Assembly (NCBI GenBank): GCA_039962225.1
Contig: JAMPKV010000002.1
Span: forward strand, 310,001 to 374,000
Source of the DNA: Microcoleus sp. AS-A8
GTDB lineage: Bacteria > Cyanobacteriota > Cyanobacteriia > Cyanobacteriales > Coleofasciculaceae
Direction: 5' to 3'
DNA length: 64,000 nucleotides
The position numbers and the translations under genes were made by a program. Below, in pieces: positions 49,729-58,224 of the stretch (positions within the stretch are counted from its first letter, which is position 1; each line of letters opens with the position of its first letter). The notes beneath the pieces were generated by a model. It saw only the letters and a program-made list of their open reading frames with translations. It ran no database searches and had not been told where the DNA came from.

Positions 49729-51549
49729 TCATCGAGCATAAAGGTTGAGTTTTCTAACAACAAAACGGGATTGCCTATCTTCTGATCGCGAATTCAGCAA
49801 CACTAAGGTGACACTTTGTAGATTTTTTAAGGGTACATCCCAAGAGTCAACATAGTCACCAGGCTTGCTTAAAGTCTTCACATCGATAAATCTGCTTCCA
49901 TCGGGCAAAAGTAGCCCCAAAGCCATCCCGCCATCATCTACTCGAACGTCATATTCAACATGCATGACGGAGAAGTTGGAAACAGGAATAGGAGCCATGA
50001 GTTGATAATGGCTCCGACCTGGGCTTGTTGTCACGCGTAGCAGGCTATCTGATTCAGCCTTGAAGGAAACATCAGGTAACGCCTTCGTCCAGTGGAGGTT
50101 TTTTAATGTTGTAATGGGCTTTGTTCGTCCCTCTGCAACCGCTAGACGTATTTCGTTTCCCACTAACACCTTTGTACTCTCCTCATTCAACGCCAGCAGA
50201 TTTATGCTTGCATAGTTGCCGATAACAATTAATGCAAATACTGCTAGTCCCAGTGCAACTACTCTTTTTTTCAATATTGGTGAGAGTGATACGAATTCAC
50301 TGTATAGGAGATTAATCAGAATTGCAGCGGCAAAAATGTAACTAAGAGGTACGTACCTGATATAACGGGATTCATAGTAAACAAGACCCAAGCTACCCAT
50401 TGCGTAAATTAAAGGAATTGAAATGATGTAAGCAGTAGAAAAATTTTTTTTTAAAATAAGCACTATTATAGATAGACAAAATATCCAAAAACCGTATTGA
50501 GTACAGTAATTATTAATCAAATTAAAATAGTCAGGTATACCAAGGTATGATTGATGATCGAATACAATTTTTGAAAATCGCCAGATAATAGTAGTCAAAA
50601 CATACAAAGGATGTTCGCGCCATGCATTTTGGTAAGCGGCTCTCCAGTACTTTTCTGATGCCGCTGAGTGCCACTCGATACCTTGTTGCATAAGTAGTTT
50701 AGCTGCTTTGTCATCATTGACAAAATAGCCGTAATCATTGGGTAACTGTCCAAGTCCACACCAAAGAGCATAGTTTCCTGCATTAGAGGTAAAGATCCAA
50801 TGTCCATTATTAATTTTGTGATAAGCTCCCCAGAAAAACATGAGGGTGCAAAATCCAATAATAATCATTGTCACTGCATGAATTCTTCGCTCAGCAGGAG
50901 CAGTGAATACAGCCCAGAGCAAGAGTGGACAGATAAAGAGAACCAAATCAGGACGAATTAAAGCCGACACAGCTACCAAAAAGCCAGTTACCAGCCAGAG
51001 AAGCATCTTATCGCGACGGCTAACAAAGACTATTAAGGCAATCAACCATGCCATAAGTGGAGGGGAGAGAGCTTCGGCAAGCAGCATAATGCTGCCAAAA
51101 GTCCACAAAGGTGCGACAGTGTAAACACCAGCAGCGAACAGCGAAATTATGGGTCGAACGCCCAGCCGAATTAAAACATAAAAAATAGGAAAAACGGTCA
51201 AGCAATCAATAGCCGCTTGAACTAGGCGAATCGTCTGAAGGTTATTAATTCCAAAAAATTGCCAGATTGCAATAAATAAAGAATAACCTGGAGGATAGAA
51301 GGTGATAGACCAAGGTCGGAGATGTAATATATCGTCAGCACCCTGCACATATTTAATTGTTATGCCACCGAAATAATGAGCTAAGGACCAATCGATATAA
51401 GATTCCGAAAGACCTCCATTGAGCAGAAAGAACTGATACCGAACCCAAAATCCCAGAGGTAAAAAAGCTAAGAGAATCAGTAGCGTTAAACTAGGAAATC
51501 CGAAGACTTTCCATCGTTCAAGTGGCAACAGAAATTCAATTTTTTTCAT
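49729..51549 (-). CDS. GT-C-like membrane glycosyltransferase with C-terminal beta-sandwich module
   Basis: 606 residues. Residues 1-460 contain a dozen or so hydrophobic segments; the first periplasmic loop has acidic and aromatic residues, and FYPPGYSLFIAIW resembles the glycan-binding loop of PMT/ArnT-like (GT39/GT83) enzymes. The C-terminal 125 residues (from about 482) are soluble: RSHYQLMAPIPVSNFSVMHV, DDGGMALGLLLPDG, RFVVRKLNL. This tail resembles the insert in the 32998 oxidoreductase and the tail of the 57081 protein. It is convergent with the asnB gene at 47711 and is the last gene of the 54.2-49.7 kb minus-strand run. Donor would be a polyprenyl-phosphate sugar. Confidence 0.85.
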   Translation of the reverse strand: MKKIEFLLPLERWKVFGFPSLTLLILLAFLPLGFWVRYQFFLLNGGLSESYIDWSLAHYFGGITIKYVQGADDILHLRPWSITFYPPGYSLFIAIWQFFGINNLQTIRLVQAAIDCLTVFPIFYVLIRLGVRPIISLFAAGVYTVAPLWTFGSIMLLAEALSPPLMAWLIALIVFVSRRDKMLLWLVTGFLVAVSALIRPDLVLFICPLLLWAVFTAPAERRIHAVTMIIIGFCTLMFFWGAYHKINNGHWIFTSNAGNYALWCGLGQLPNDYGYFVNDDKAAKLLMQQGIEWHSAASEKYWRAAYQNAWREHPLYVLTTIIWRFSKIVFDHQSYLGIPDYFNLINNYCTQYGFWIFCLSIIVLILKKNFSTAYIISIPLIYAMGSLGLVYYESRYIRYVPLSYIFAAAILINLLYSEFVSLSPILKKRVVALGLAVFALIVIGNYASINLLALNEESTKVLVGNEIRLAVAEGRTKPITTLKNLHWTKALPDVSFKAESDSLLRVTTSPGRSHYQLMAPIPVSNFSVMHVEYDVRVDDGGMALGLLLPDGSRFIDVKTLSKPGDYVDSWDVPLKNLQSVTLVLLNSRSEDRQSRFVVRKLNLYAR

Positions 51550-51595
51550 TAGGCTAGTGGTTGAACAAGAAAGTTTTTAGTTTTTATAGAGGTGC

Positions 51596-52528
51596 CTAAA
51601 CGTGTTTTTGCGCTCGACCAATAACCTGTAATCCAGCCCGTTTAAAGGCAGGTAATCGGACAGCCCAATCATCAAATTGCGTTACAAGTCGTGTCAGACT
51701 TCGAATGCCAGGAATGAAACGTAGCAACCCATTTACAACTAAAACGTCACTGTTCATAAAAAAACAAAAACCGAGAAACCCATAACTACGCCATTGACTT
51801 AATTGGAAGCCAACATCGAGAAGAATAGGTACTGTTTTCTCATACAAGAGAGGGCATTCTGTTTCGTGATCAAGAGCAGGAGAAAGTCTATAAATAATTG
51901 CTCTGAGCCAACGCCAAAGAAAGAAGTCACTTAATGGTTCTCTAAATATAAATTGGCCTCCGGGCTTCAGGATTCTAAAGATTTCTGAAAACAGCTGTTT
52001 GCGATCGCGTACATGATGGATACCACCTAGCATGAACACGCTATCGAAGGCTTCGCTTTGTAGGGGCAATTGCGTCGCATCGCCCTGAACAAAGAAGAGA
52101 TTTTCATTGGGTAGCGTTGTCTGGGCACTTTCCAACATGGATAAAGATATATCTACTCCAACCCCTCGCTCGACACGTTCCCCCAGAAGCAGAAAGGCTT
52201 CACCCCGTCCGCAACAAATTTCTGCCACGGTTCCCAAATGAGCATCCTTAACAGCTGCTAAGAGTACTCGGTCGAGATAGTCCATATACTCTTGGGTATG
52301 GGGATAAGCTAGATTTTGTAAATAGGCTTTGGCGATCGCTTCATAATGCTGCTGTTGTATCCGTGCATCTGGTGAACAAACTTGTTCCCCGAACAGAGGA
52401 ATACCTGAGGTGCTGATTTGATAAGAGTATTGCCCTGAGAGATTGGCTATCTGCCTATCTTTTAGTTGCAGAGTTTCGCCAGACTGAGGACAACGCAATA
52501 AGGTAAGGAATTTGGATACATTCATCAT
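51596..52528 (-). CDS. SAM methyltransferase with N-terminal Trm112-like segment
   Basis: 310 residues. Residues 1-50 (FLTLLRCPQSGETLQLKD, ISTSGIPLFGEQ) read as a Trm112-like domain: LRCP-x2-G corresponds to the first Cys-Pro element and SGIPLF to the terminal EGVPIL strand, with the second cysteine pair lost. The methyltransferase core has VAEICCGRGEAFLLLGERV near 100, VGVDISLSMLESA and FDSVFMLGGIHHVRD, then LKPGGQFIFREPLSD. So a cofactor-like domain is built into this enzyme, while a free Trm112 protein is encoded at 32678. It lies 46 nt upstream of the GT-C gene in a minus-strand run with two more methyltransferases. Confidence 0.87.
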   Translation of the reverse strand: MMNVSKFLTLLRCPQSGETLQLKDRQIANLSGQYSYQISTSGIPLFGEQVCSPDARIQQQHYEAIAKAYLQNLAYPHTQEYMDYLDRVLLAAVKDAHLGTVAEICCGRGEAFLLLGERVERGVGVDISLSMLESAQTTLPNENLFFVQGDATQLPLQSEAFDSVFMLGGIHHVRDRKQLFSEIFRILKPGGQFIFREPLSDFFLWRWLRAIIYRLSPALDHETECPLLYEKTVPILLDVGFQLSQWRSYGFLGFCFFMNSDVLVVNGLLRFIPGIRSLTRLVTQFDDWAVRLPAFKRAGLQVIGRAQKHV

Positions 52529-52558
52529 TTGAATGCTAAAAAATAGTGAACTGATTCT

Positions 52559-53395
52559 TTATGTAGCGGTACTACTTGTCTCTTTATTGATTGGCTTGGT
52601 TCCAACCGCTGTCCAGCTGTATCCGTGTCGGTGATGAACAGCAATATCGACAAAGCCACCTTGCTGCAAGAGGGAGATAACCTCATCACGCCTGTAATAC
52701 TTTGCATAAGCAGGATTGAGTTGGTCGTAGATGATGAGCTGCTGTTTCTCGGGTGACATTCGCCCGATCACATTGGTTACATATTTATGTAGGGGCAAAG
52801 GAAGTATTTTGCACAATTGGATGTAGGCAAATAGAGGAAGATAAAAAATCCAGCTCAAACCTGCCAATAATTGGTGAGGCAGTAAACTCGTAATTTTCCG
52901 CAGGGGTTTAACAAAGAAAAGGTACAGTTCGTTTCCCTCTTGGCCATAAACCCAAATCGCAATTTTCCCCCCCGGCTTTAAAGCTGAGTAAGCCGCTTTG
53001 ACAACTGGTACAGGTTCAGGAATGTGGTGTAAAACCCCTACAGAAAAGACATAATCAAAGTCTTCTGTAGCAGGTAGGCGATCGCCTGTTACATTTAAAC
53101 AGGTTACTTTGTCAGGAATGTTACTAACATTTTTCAACAAAACCGCGAAGGCATCTGAGGCAGGCTCGATCGCTAAAACCTTTGATACCCCATGTTCTAC
53201 GAGCATTTGAACGATTCGACCCGTACCACTTCCGATATCTACCACGCGTTTCTCTCTTATTTCGCCGGGAGTAACTAAGGGAGAAAAACAGTCAGTAAAT
53301 AGTTCAGATGACCCGTAGTATCCTTGGTTATCTTGATAAGTTTTCCACTGCTTACCGAAATCATCAATCGTTTTTTGAGAAATTTGATCGGTCAT
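52559..53395 (-). CDS. Class I SAM-dependent methyltransferase
   Basis: 278 residues. The core has VVDIGSGTGRIVQMLVEHG near 46-64, LAIEPASDAF and FDYVFSVGVLHHIPEP, followed by ALKPGGKIAIWVYGQEG. The VYGQEGN element and the amphipathic segment after it (LFFVKPLRKITSLLP, LSWIFYLPLFAYIQ) occur in membrane-associated sugar methyltransferases. It starts a run of methyltransferases between 54.2 and 51.6 kb, with 30 nt to the next gene. Substrate not determinable. Confidence 0.9.
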   Translation of the reverse strand: MTDQISQKTIDDFGKQWKTYQDNQGYYGSSELFTDCFSPLVTPGEIREKRVVDIGSGTGRIVQMLVEHGVSKVLAIEPASDAFAVLLKNVSNIPDKVTCLNVTGDRLPATEDFDYVFSVGVLHHIPEPVPVVKAAYSALKPGGKIAIWVYGQEGNELYLFFVKPLRKITSLLPHQLLAGLSWIFYLPLFAYIQLCKILPLPLHKYVTNVIGRMSPEKQQLIIYDQLNPAYAKYYRRDEVISLLQQGGFVDIAVHHRHGYSWTAVGTKPINKETSSTAT

Positions 53396-53452
53396 AATAT
53401 CCCTATTTACTACCTAAGTCTAATGATTGAATGACATTAATTTCATTGCAAT

Positions 53453-54196
53453 TTAAGTGCCTTTGTCTGGCTTGTCCAACAGTGCCAATATAGAAACGCC
53501 GAAAGGAGGTGATAAGGTTGGAGATGACATAACGTCAAATGTAAAAATAACCTTGAATAAATTATTTAAAAAATCGTTATTAATTGAATTTTCATTTTTT
53601 ACTCCCAGTTTTAATAACTTAATAACACTCCTAGCCGCCAGAATAGGCAAGAACAAAATATAATTAAAATAAAATATATTTAGGCAATTAAATCCAACAT
53701 TTTTGGCTTTTCCTAAAAGTTCTTTCTTTAAATACCTTCTTTTGTGGTGAGAAACCTCATCTTGGGTTCCCCAAAGAATTTTGAAGGCAGGAACTGTTAC
53801 AATTGCTCGGCCCTCAGAAGCAAGAACGCGGCGAATTTCTGATAGCGCGGCTAAATCATTATCGATATGCTCGATTACATCAGTAGCAAGGACGAGTTGA
53901 AACGTACCATCCGGAAAAGGTAAATTGCCAATATCCCCCAAAGTTACATTCTTAAAACCTTTTTCATGGCAATAATGGATGGCTTCAATACTACTGTCAA
54001 TACCTTTAACAGCAGTGTAACCCAACTCACGCAGCACAGATAGGTTAGAGCCAGTGCCAGTACCAACGTCCAGAATGGAAGCATCTTTGGGAAGCGCTAA
54101 TTGCTTGAGAAGCTTTGATAGCAGGTGACGCCGTCCAACAAACCACCAGTGGTAGGCGGCTACCTTAGCTTCGATCGCATAAGTCTCGAATTCCAT
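53453..54196 (-). CDS. Class I SAM-dependent methyltransferase
   Basis: 247 residues. It begins FETYAIEAKVAAYHWWFVGRRHLL, a signature start for a group of polysaccharide-locus methyltransferases with an HWWF-x-GRR motif. Motif I is ILDVGTGTGSNLSVLRELG near 41-59, then VKGIDSSIEA and FQLVLATDVIEHIDND. The C-terminal 60 residues are hydrophobic and AT-rich in DNA (YFNYILFLPILAARSVI), suggesting membrane attachment. First gene of the minus-strand run; 217 nt separate it from the divergent asnB at 54414. Confidence 0.9.
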   Translation of the reverse strand: MEFETYAIEAKVAAYHWWFVGRRHLLSKLLKQLALPKDASILDVGTGTGSNLSVLRELGYTAVKGIDSSIEAIHYCHEKGFKNVTLGDIGNLPFPDGTFQLVLATDVIEHIDNDLAALSEIRRVLASEGRAIVTVPAFKILWGTQDEVSHHKRRYLKKELLGKAKNVGFNCLNIFYFNYILFLPILAARSVIKLLKLGVKNENSINNDFLNNLFKVIFTFDVMSSPTLSPPFGVSILALLDKPDKGT

Positions 54197-54413
54197 AATC
54201 TACCTCCTACAGGAAACTCGTCTGTGTTTTGAAGCGTCAATAGCTTAGCAGCGAATAGGCATGATTCGCTAACCTTAGCTGTGCATCTAGGGTTGCTCCC
54301 AGTTTGGCTAATTGCATAGTGGTCTATCCTTTCTGCCATTGCTTCAATGAGTTGGCGGTTCAAGCAACTCAGATCGATGCTACTATCTCAAGGATTTACA
54401 AGTAGGTTTCACA
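54197..54413. promoter_or_regulatory. Divergent intergenic region between methyltransferase and asnB
   Basis: 217 nt that must carry promoters for both directions. I see no clear -10/-35 pair or operator, only a weak AGGT near 54403 before the asnB start. Confidence 0.4.
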
Positions 54414-56312
54414 ATGTGCGGGATTGTTGGCGCACTGACGTTTAAACATAGCACCTTCACCGTTACTGAGCCATACCTGACTCGGATGCGGGATACCATG
54501 TTCCACCGGGGGCCAGATGGTGCCGGGATTTGGATTGCTCAAAACGGGCAAGTAGGACTAGGTCATCGTCGTCTATCAATTATCGACCTATCCCAAGCGG
54601 CTGCCCAGCCTATGTGCAATGAGGATGGCACTCTCTGGGTTACTTTCAACGGTGAAATCTACAATCATGCCGAGATTCGCACTGAGTTAGAACAAATCGG
54701 CGGACATCGCTGGAAAACTGACCACTCAGATACTGAGGTGATTCTCCATGCGTTTGAGCAATGGGGGATTGACTGTTTGCACAAATTCCGGGGGATGTTC
54801 GCGATCGCACTGTGGGATACTCAATCACGGGAATTATGGTTGATTCGCGATCGCATCGGTATCAAACCCCTCTATTACAGCATCCATAACGGTCGCATCA
54901 CCTTTGCCTCAGAAATCAAAGCTCTTTTGCAAGACCCCGACCAAAAACGTGCCGTTTGCGAAGAAGCCTTTTACCACTACCTCTCCTTCCTCACCACACC
55001 CGCGCCCCAAACCCTTTTTGAGGGTATCAAAAAATTACCGGGTGGTTGTTGGCTACGAGTCACAGAAGATGGACAAATCCGTGAACATCGCTACTGGGAC
55101 GTCTGGGACTACACCACACCATTGGTAGGTGTTTCTGAAGACGAAATTGCCTCCCGAATTCTCGCCGAACTACGAACAGCCGTGAAACTGCGTAAAGTCA
55201 GCGACGTTCCCGTAGGAGTCTTTCTCTCTGGTGGCATCGACTCCAGCACGAATGCCGCCTTATTTTCCGAAGGCGAAGGGGGAAACGTCAAAACCTTTAC
55301 TATTGGTTACAAGGGCGAGTATCAGACCTACCAAAATGAGTTACATTACGCCCAGACAATGGCCAAGGAAGTTGGAGCAGAATACCACGAGTGTCTGCTC
55401 ACCATCGATGACTTAATCGACTTTCTTCCCCAAATGGTACACCTCCAGGATGAACCCATTGCCGACCCTGTTTGTGTACCGGTTTACTACGTCTCCAAGC
55501 TGGCAAGAGATAATGGCGTCATTGTCTGCCAAGTCGGAGAGGGAGCGGATGAATTATTCTGGGGTTACCCCAGTTGGAAAATTCTCCTTCAGCTTCAACG
55601 CTACAATGCCCTGCCATTGCCCCAAATCTTCAAAAAACTCGGTCTTTTGGGTCTTCAGCTTGCAGGGAAAAGTCAAACACTTTACTACGAACTCCTGCGT
55701 CGGGGAGCTACAAATCAGCCTGTATTCTGGAGTGGAGCAGAAGCGTTTACTGAAGCTCAAAAGCAAGCTATCCTATCGCCCCGCTTGCGCCAAAAATTTG
55801 CTCACCTCACCTCTTGGGAGATACTAAAACCGATTTACCAGCGTTTTGAAACCAAAGCATGGGAAAAATCGCACCTGAATTGGATGACTTATGTCGATCT
55901 CAACCTGCGCCTTCCCGAACTTTTACTAATGCGAGTTGACAAAATGAGCATGGGAGTCAGCTTAGAAGGGCGAGTTCCTTTCCTCGACCACAAAGTTGTC
56001 GAGCTAGCGATGAGCATTCCAGAAGCCATCAAAACTAAAAACGACACATTAAAGTACATTCTTAAAAAATCAGTGCGTGGCTTAATTCCAGATGAGCTCA
56101 TTGACCGCAAAAAACAAGGGTTTGGAGTTCCTGTGTATGAATGGTTCTTCGATAAGTTGGGTGAACAGGCGCGTCAAGAACTGAACGACTTTTGCTCTCA
56201 GACCGATTTTTTAGATAAAGTCGAGGTAAATCGCTTGATTGCTCAGAACCGAGGAGCCCAATTCTGGTACTTGCTGAATTTCGCTCTGTGGTGGAAGCAA
56301 TACATCAGATGA
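54414..56312 (+). CDS. asnB: AsnB-type glutamine amidotransferase (paralog 3)
   Basis: 632 residues starting MCGIVGALTF with nucleophile Cys2. The glutaminase domain has FHRGPDGAGIW, HRRLSIIDLS and NGEIYNH; the synthetase domain has LSGGIDSSTNA near 270 and QVGEGADELFWGY. It is closest to the 45435 paralog (shared QDEPIAD-PVC, FTIGY and KKQGFG-P regions) and heads the second plus-strand module with a heparinase-family gene and methyltransferases, as its relative closes the first. Possible role: amidation of uronate residues. No gene follows for 770 nt. Confidence 0.93.
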   Translation: MCGIVGALTFKHSTFTVTEPYLTRMRDTMFHRGPDGAGIWIAQNGQVGLGHRRLSIIDLSQAAAQPMCNEDGTLWVTFNGEIYNHAEIRTELEQIGGHRWKTDHSDTEVILHAFEQWGIDCLHKFRGMFAIALWDTQSRELWLIRDRIGIKPLYYSIHNGRITFASEIKALLQDPDQKRAVCEEAFYHYLSFLTTPAPQTLFEGIKKLPGGCWLRVTEDGQIREHRYWDVWDYTTPLVGVSEDEIASRILAELRTAVKLRKVSDVPVGVFLSGGIDSSTNAALFSEGEGGNVKTFTIGYKGEYQTYQNELHYAQTMAKEVGAEYHECLLTIDDLIDFLPQMVHLQDEPIADPVCVPVYYVSKLARDNGVIVCQVGEGADELFWGYPSWKILLQLQRYNALPLPQIFKKLGLLGLQLAGKSQTLYYELLRRGATNQPVFWSGAEAFTEAQKQAILSPRLRQKFAHLTSWEILKPIYQRFETKAWEKSHLNWMTYVDLNLRLPELLLMRVDKMSMGVSLEGRVPFLDHKVVELAMSIPEAIKTKNDTLKYILKKSVRGLIPDELIDRKKQGFGVPVYEWFFDKLGEQARQELNDFCSQTDFLDKVEVNRLIAQNRGAQFWYLLNFALWWKQYIR

Positions 56313-57080
56313 GACCGAGGGAGAGTCAGATTGAAATTTTGCTTCCTTGAGAAAGTAATTAGTCTATACAGATTTTAACTTTGCACCTATAAATTGCTGA
56401 TAGCTTATAATAATTTTAGCGAGTGCATTTGATTAAATATTAATTTTTAGTACCTGCTGTTGATCGTGTATTATTCGTTCTTTCCTCAGTAAATGCCTTA
56501 TATCTAAGTCTGCTTTTTCACTTAGGGAAACGAATCTTGCTGCTGTATCAGCTCATAGTAGGAGCGATCGCCACGGGATGCATCTCAAATTTGCAAAAAT
56601 TCACTTGTAGCGACCGGAAAGATCATTAGTTCTCTTCAAGTGGACAAGATTTGCGTATTACAACCTGACATACAGGGGATGCTCTTATCGTAAAGCTTTT
56701 GACGGGAATATCAATAACCTAGACATCTACTATACAGATAAAAACATCCGGATAGCTACCGCCTAGCTGAGTAAATAAAACAACTATCCTTGAACAGAAG
56801 CCAATTCTGAGCTACTGGGATAATTGGCTGTCACTTGTTATAAAACAAATATATTTCCTTGCAGAAAATAATCTATTTTAAACGTCTTTCGATCTGTTTT
56901 GGGTTTTTATTTAGTCGTTCATTCATAGCCCATACAGCCTTCTTTCATCCTCAGAATGAGCTGCAAAAACTTTATAGTTAAAATGAGAGTTTAGCTAATT
57001 TAGCCACTAACGCAGAAGCGTATTACACCCAATCAATTTATTCTAATCTAAGAGCTGCGGTATTAGAAACTGTTCCGGAG
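56313..57080. other. Long gap with an interrupted upstream reading frame
   Basis: 768 nt. The left part (56313-56858) holds nothing I can name besides one HIP1 site near 56562. From 56859 a TTG-initiated frame of 40 codons encodes a basic start (KIIYFKRLS) and a hydrophobic stretch (ICFGFLF) like a signal peptide, then stops at TAA 56979-56981. The same frame stays open for 33 more codons directly into the ATG of the transglutaminase-like gene at 57081. Confidence 0.5.
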
Positions 57081-58202
57081 ATGAAGCAGGCAAAGACAGA
57101 CTGGGAGGGTGCCATTATCCTCCGAGACCACGTCTACTCACGGAATAAAATATTTCTCCCGATCGCAGAAGTACCTGTTCCATTAACGGTTGAAAAGTAC
57201 AAAGCGATCGTTTCCGGTCAATCTCCTCAGATATGTACAGGAATGTCCTTAGCTTACATTGGTTTGCTTCAGGCGTTTGATATTCCAGCACGTTTAGTTA
57301 GCCTTGCCAATAACGAAGCCGTTAACCGCACCCAGTCTCCAAAAAATTCTGCGGCAAAAATTCCAGACACGCATTCGACCGTTGAGGTATTTTTAGACAA
57401 GCGCTGGGTATTGCAAGACCCATCCTTTAACACTCAATGGGAATTGGATGGTAAACCACTGGGGGCTTTGGAGTTACGTCAGGCTTACTTATCCAAGAAA
57501 AACCCAATTTCTACAACTAACGGTCGCCCAGTTTTGCCCCGTCGTTCGCTTCAAGAGTTTTACATTCCCTACCAAGATGTACTGGCTTATGTGGAGATTA
57601 GTGAAATTGAGATATTAAATCCCAAAAATGCCGGTAGCTTTAAAGTTGTTGTGACAATGCCACCCGGCCCGACATGGCGTCATGCCGTCCAATCATCACC
57701 CTTAGCACCCTCTTTAAACAATGAGAAAGAAACTAGAGTGCGTGATTGGGATTTGAGCGAGCATTTACCGATGGGTTGGGAGACTTTACCCAATGCGAAG
57801 GTATGGAATAATTCCCAGGAAAAGGGCATTGGGGTAAAAACAGATGCATCCAATAGTGGTTACCAACTCTGGTCAGTCCCCGAATCTTTACCGGGGGGTG
57901 ACTACCAAGTTAGAGTAAAAGGTGACGTACTCGATGGCGGCTTGTATATTGGTGTATTGGATACAACAACCCAGCAGTTTATTAGTACAGCTTACTACTG
58001 GTCAGGCCAGCGCAATTGCCCAAGGAATGCCGACAAAGACGATTGCTTTAAAAAATCAGATATGATGGCTAAGTTCAGCCTCAAGGAAACAAAGCCAATA
58101 AAAATTATTTTGGCAAATTGGTCGTATGAAATGCAGTCTTCTACCTGGAACGTGAAGAACGTTGCGATCGCCAAAAATCAAACTGTTAGTTCAAAGCCAT
58201 GA
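57081..58202 (+). CDS. Transglutaminase-like protein with C-terminal beta-sandwich module; 5' end may be broken
   Basis: 373 residues from the first ATG. The transglutaminase-like core shows LRDHVYSR, catalytic Cys52 in QICTGMSLAYIGLL, His98 in DTHSTVEVF and Asp113 in VLQDPSF, the C-H-D triad of this fold. The N-terminal helices normally found before the LRD-VYSR element are missing, and the open frame upstream (from 56982) reads sensibly (SLANLATNAEAYYTQS, RAAVLETVPE). The gene is therefore probably a 5'-interrupted copy of a longer, secreted protein. From about 233 to the end is a beta-rich module (YQLWSVPESLPGGDYQVRV, LDGGLYIGVLD) like those in 32998 and 49729. Bacterial members act as peptidases or cross-linkers; role here unknown. 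Confidence 0.75.
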   Translation: MKQAKTDWEGAIILRDHVYSRNKIFLPIAEVPVPLTVEKYKAIVSGQSPQICTGMSLAYIGLLQAFDIPARLVSLANNEAVNRTQSPKNSAAKIPDTHSTVEVFLDKRWVLQDPSFNTQWELDGKPLGALELRQAYLSKKNPISTTNGRPVLPRRSLQEFYIPYQDVLAYVEISEIEILNPKNAGSFKVVVTMPPGPTWRHAVQSSPLAPSLNNEKETRVRDWDLSEHLPMGWETLPNAKVWNNSQEKGIGVKTDASNSGYQLWSVPESLPGGDYQVRVKGDVLDGGLYIGVLDTTTQQFISTAYYWSGQRNCPRNADKDDCFKKSDMMAKFSLKETKPIKIILANWSYEMQSSTWNVKNVAIAKNQTVSSKP

Positions 58203-58224
58203 TGGATGGAATAGAAGGCTGGTC

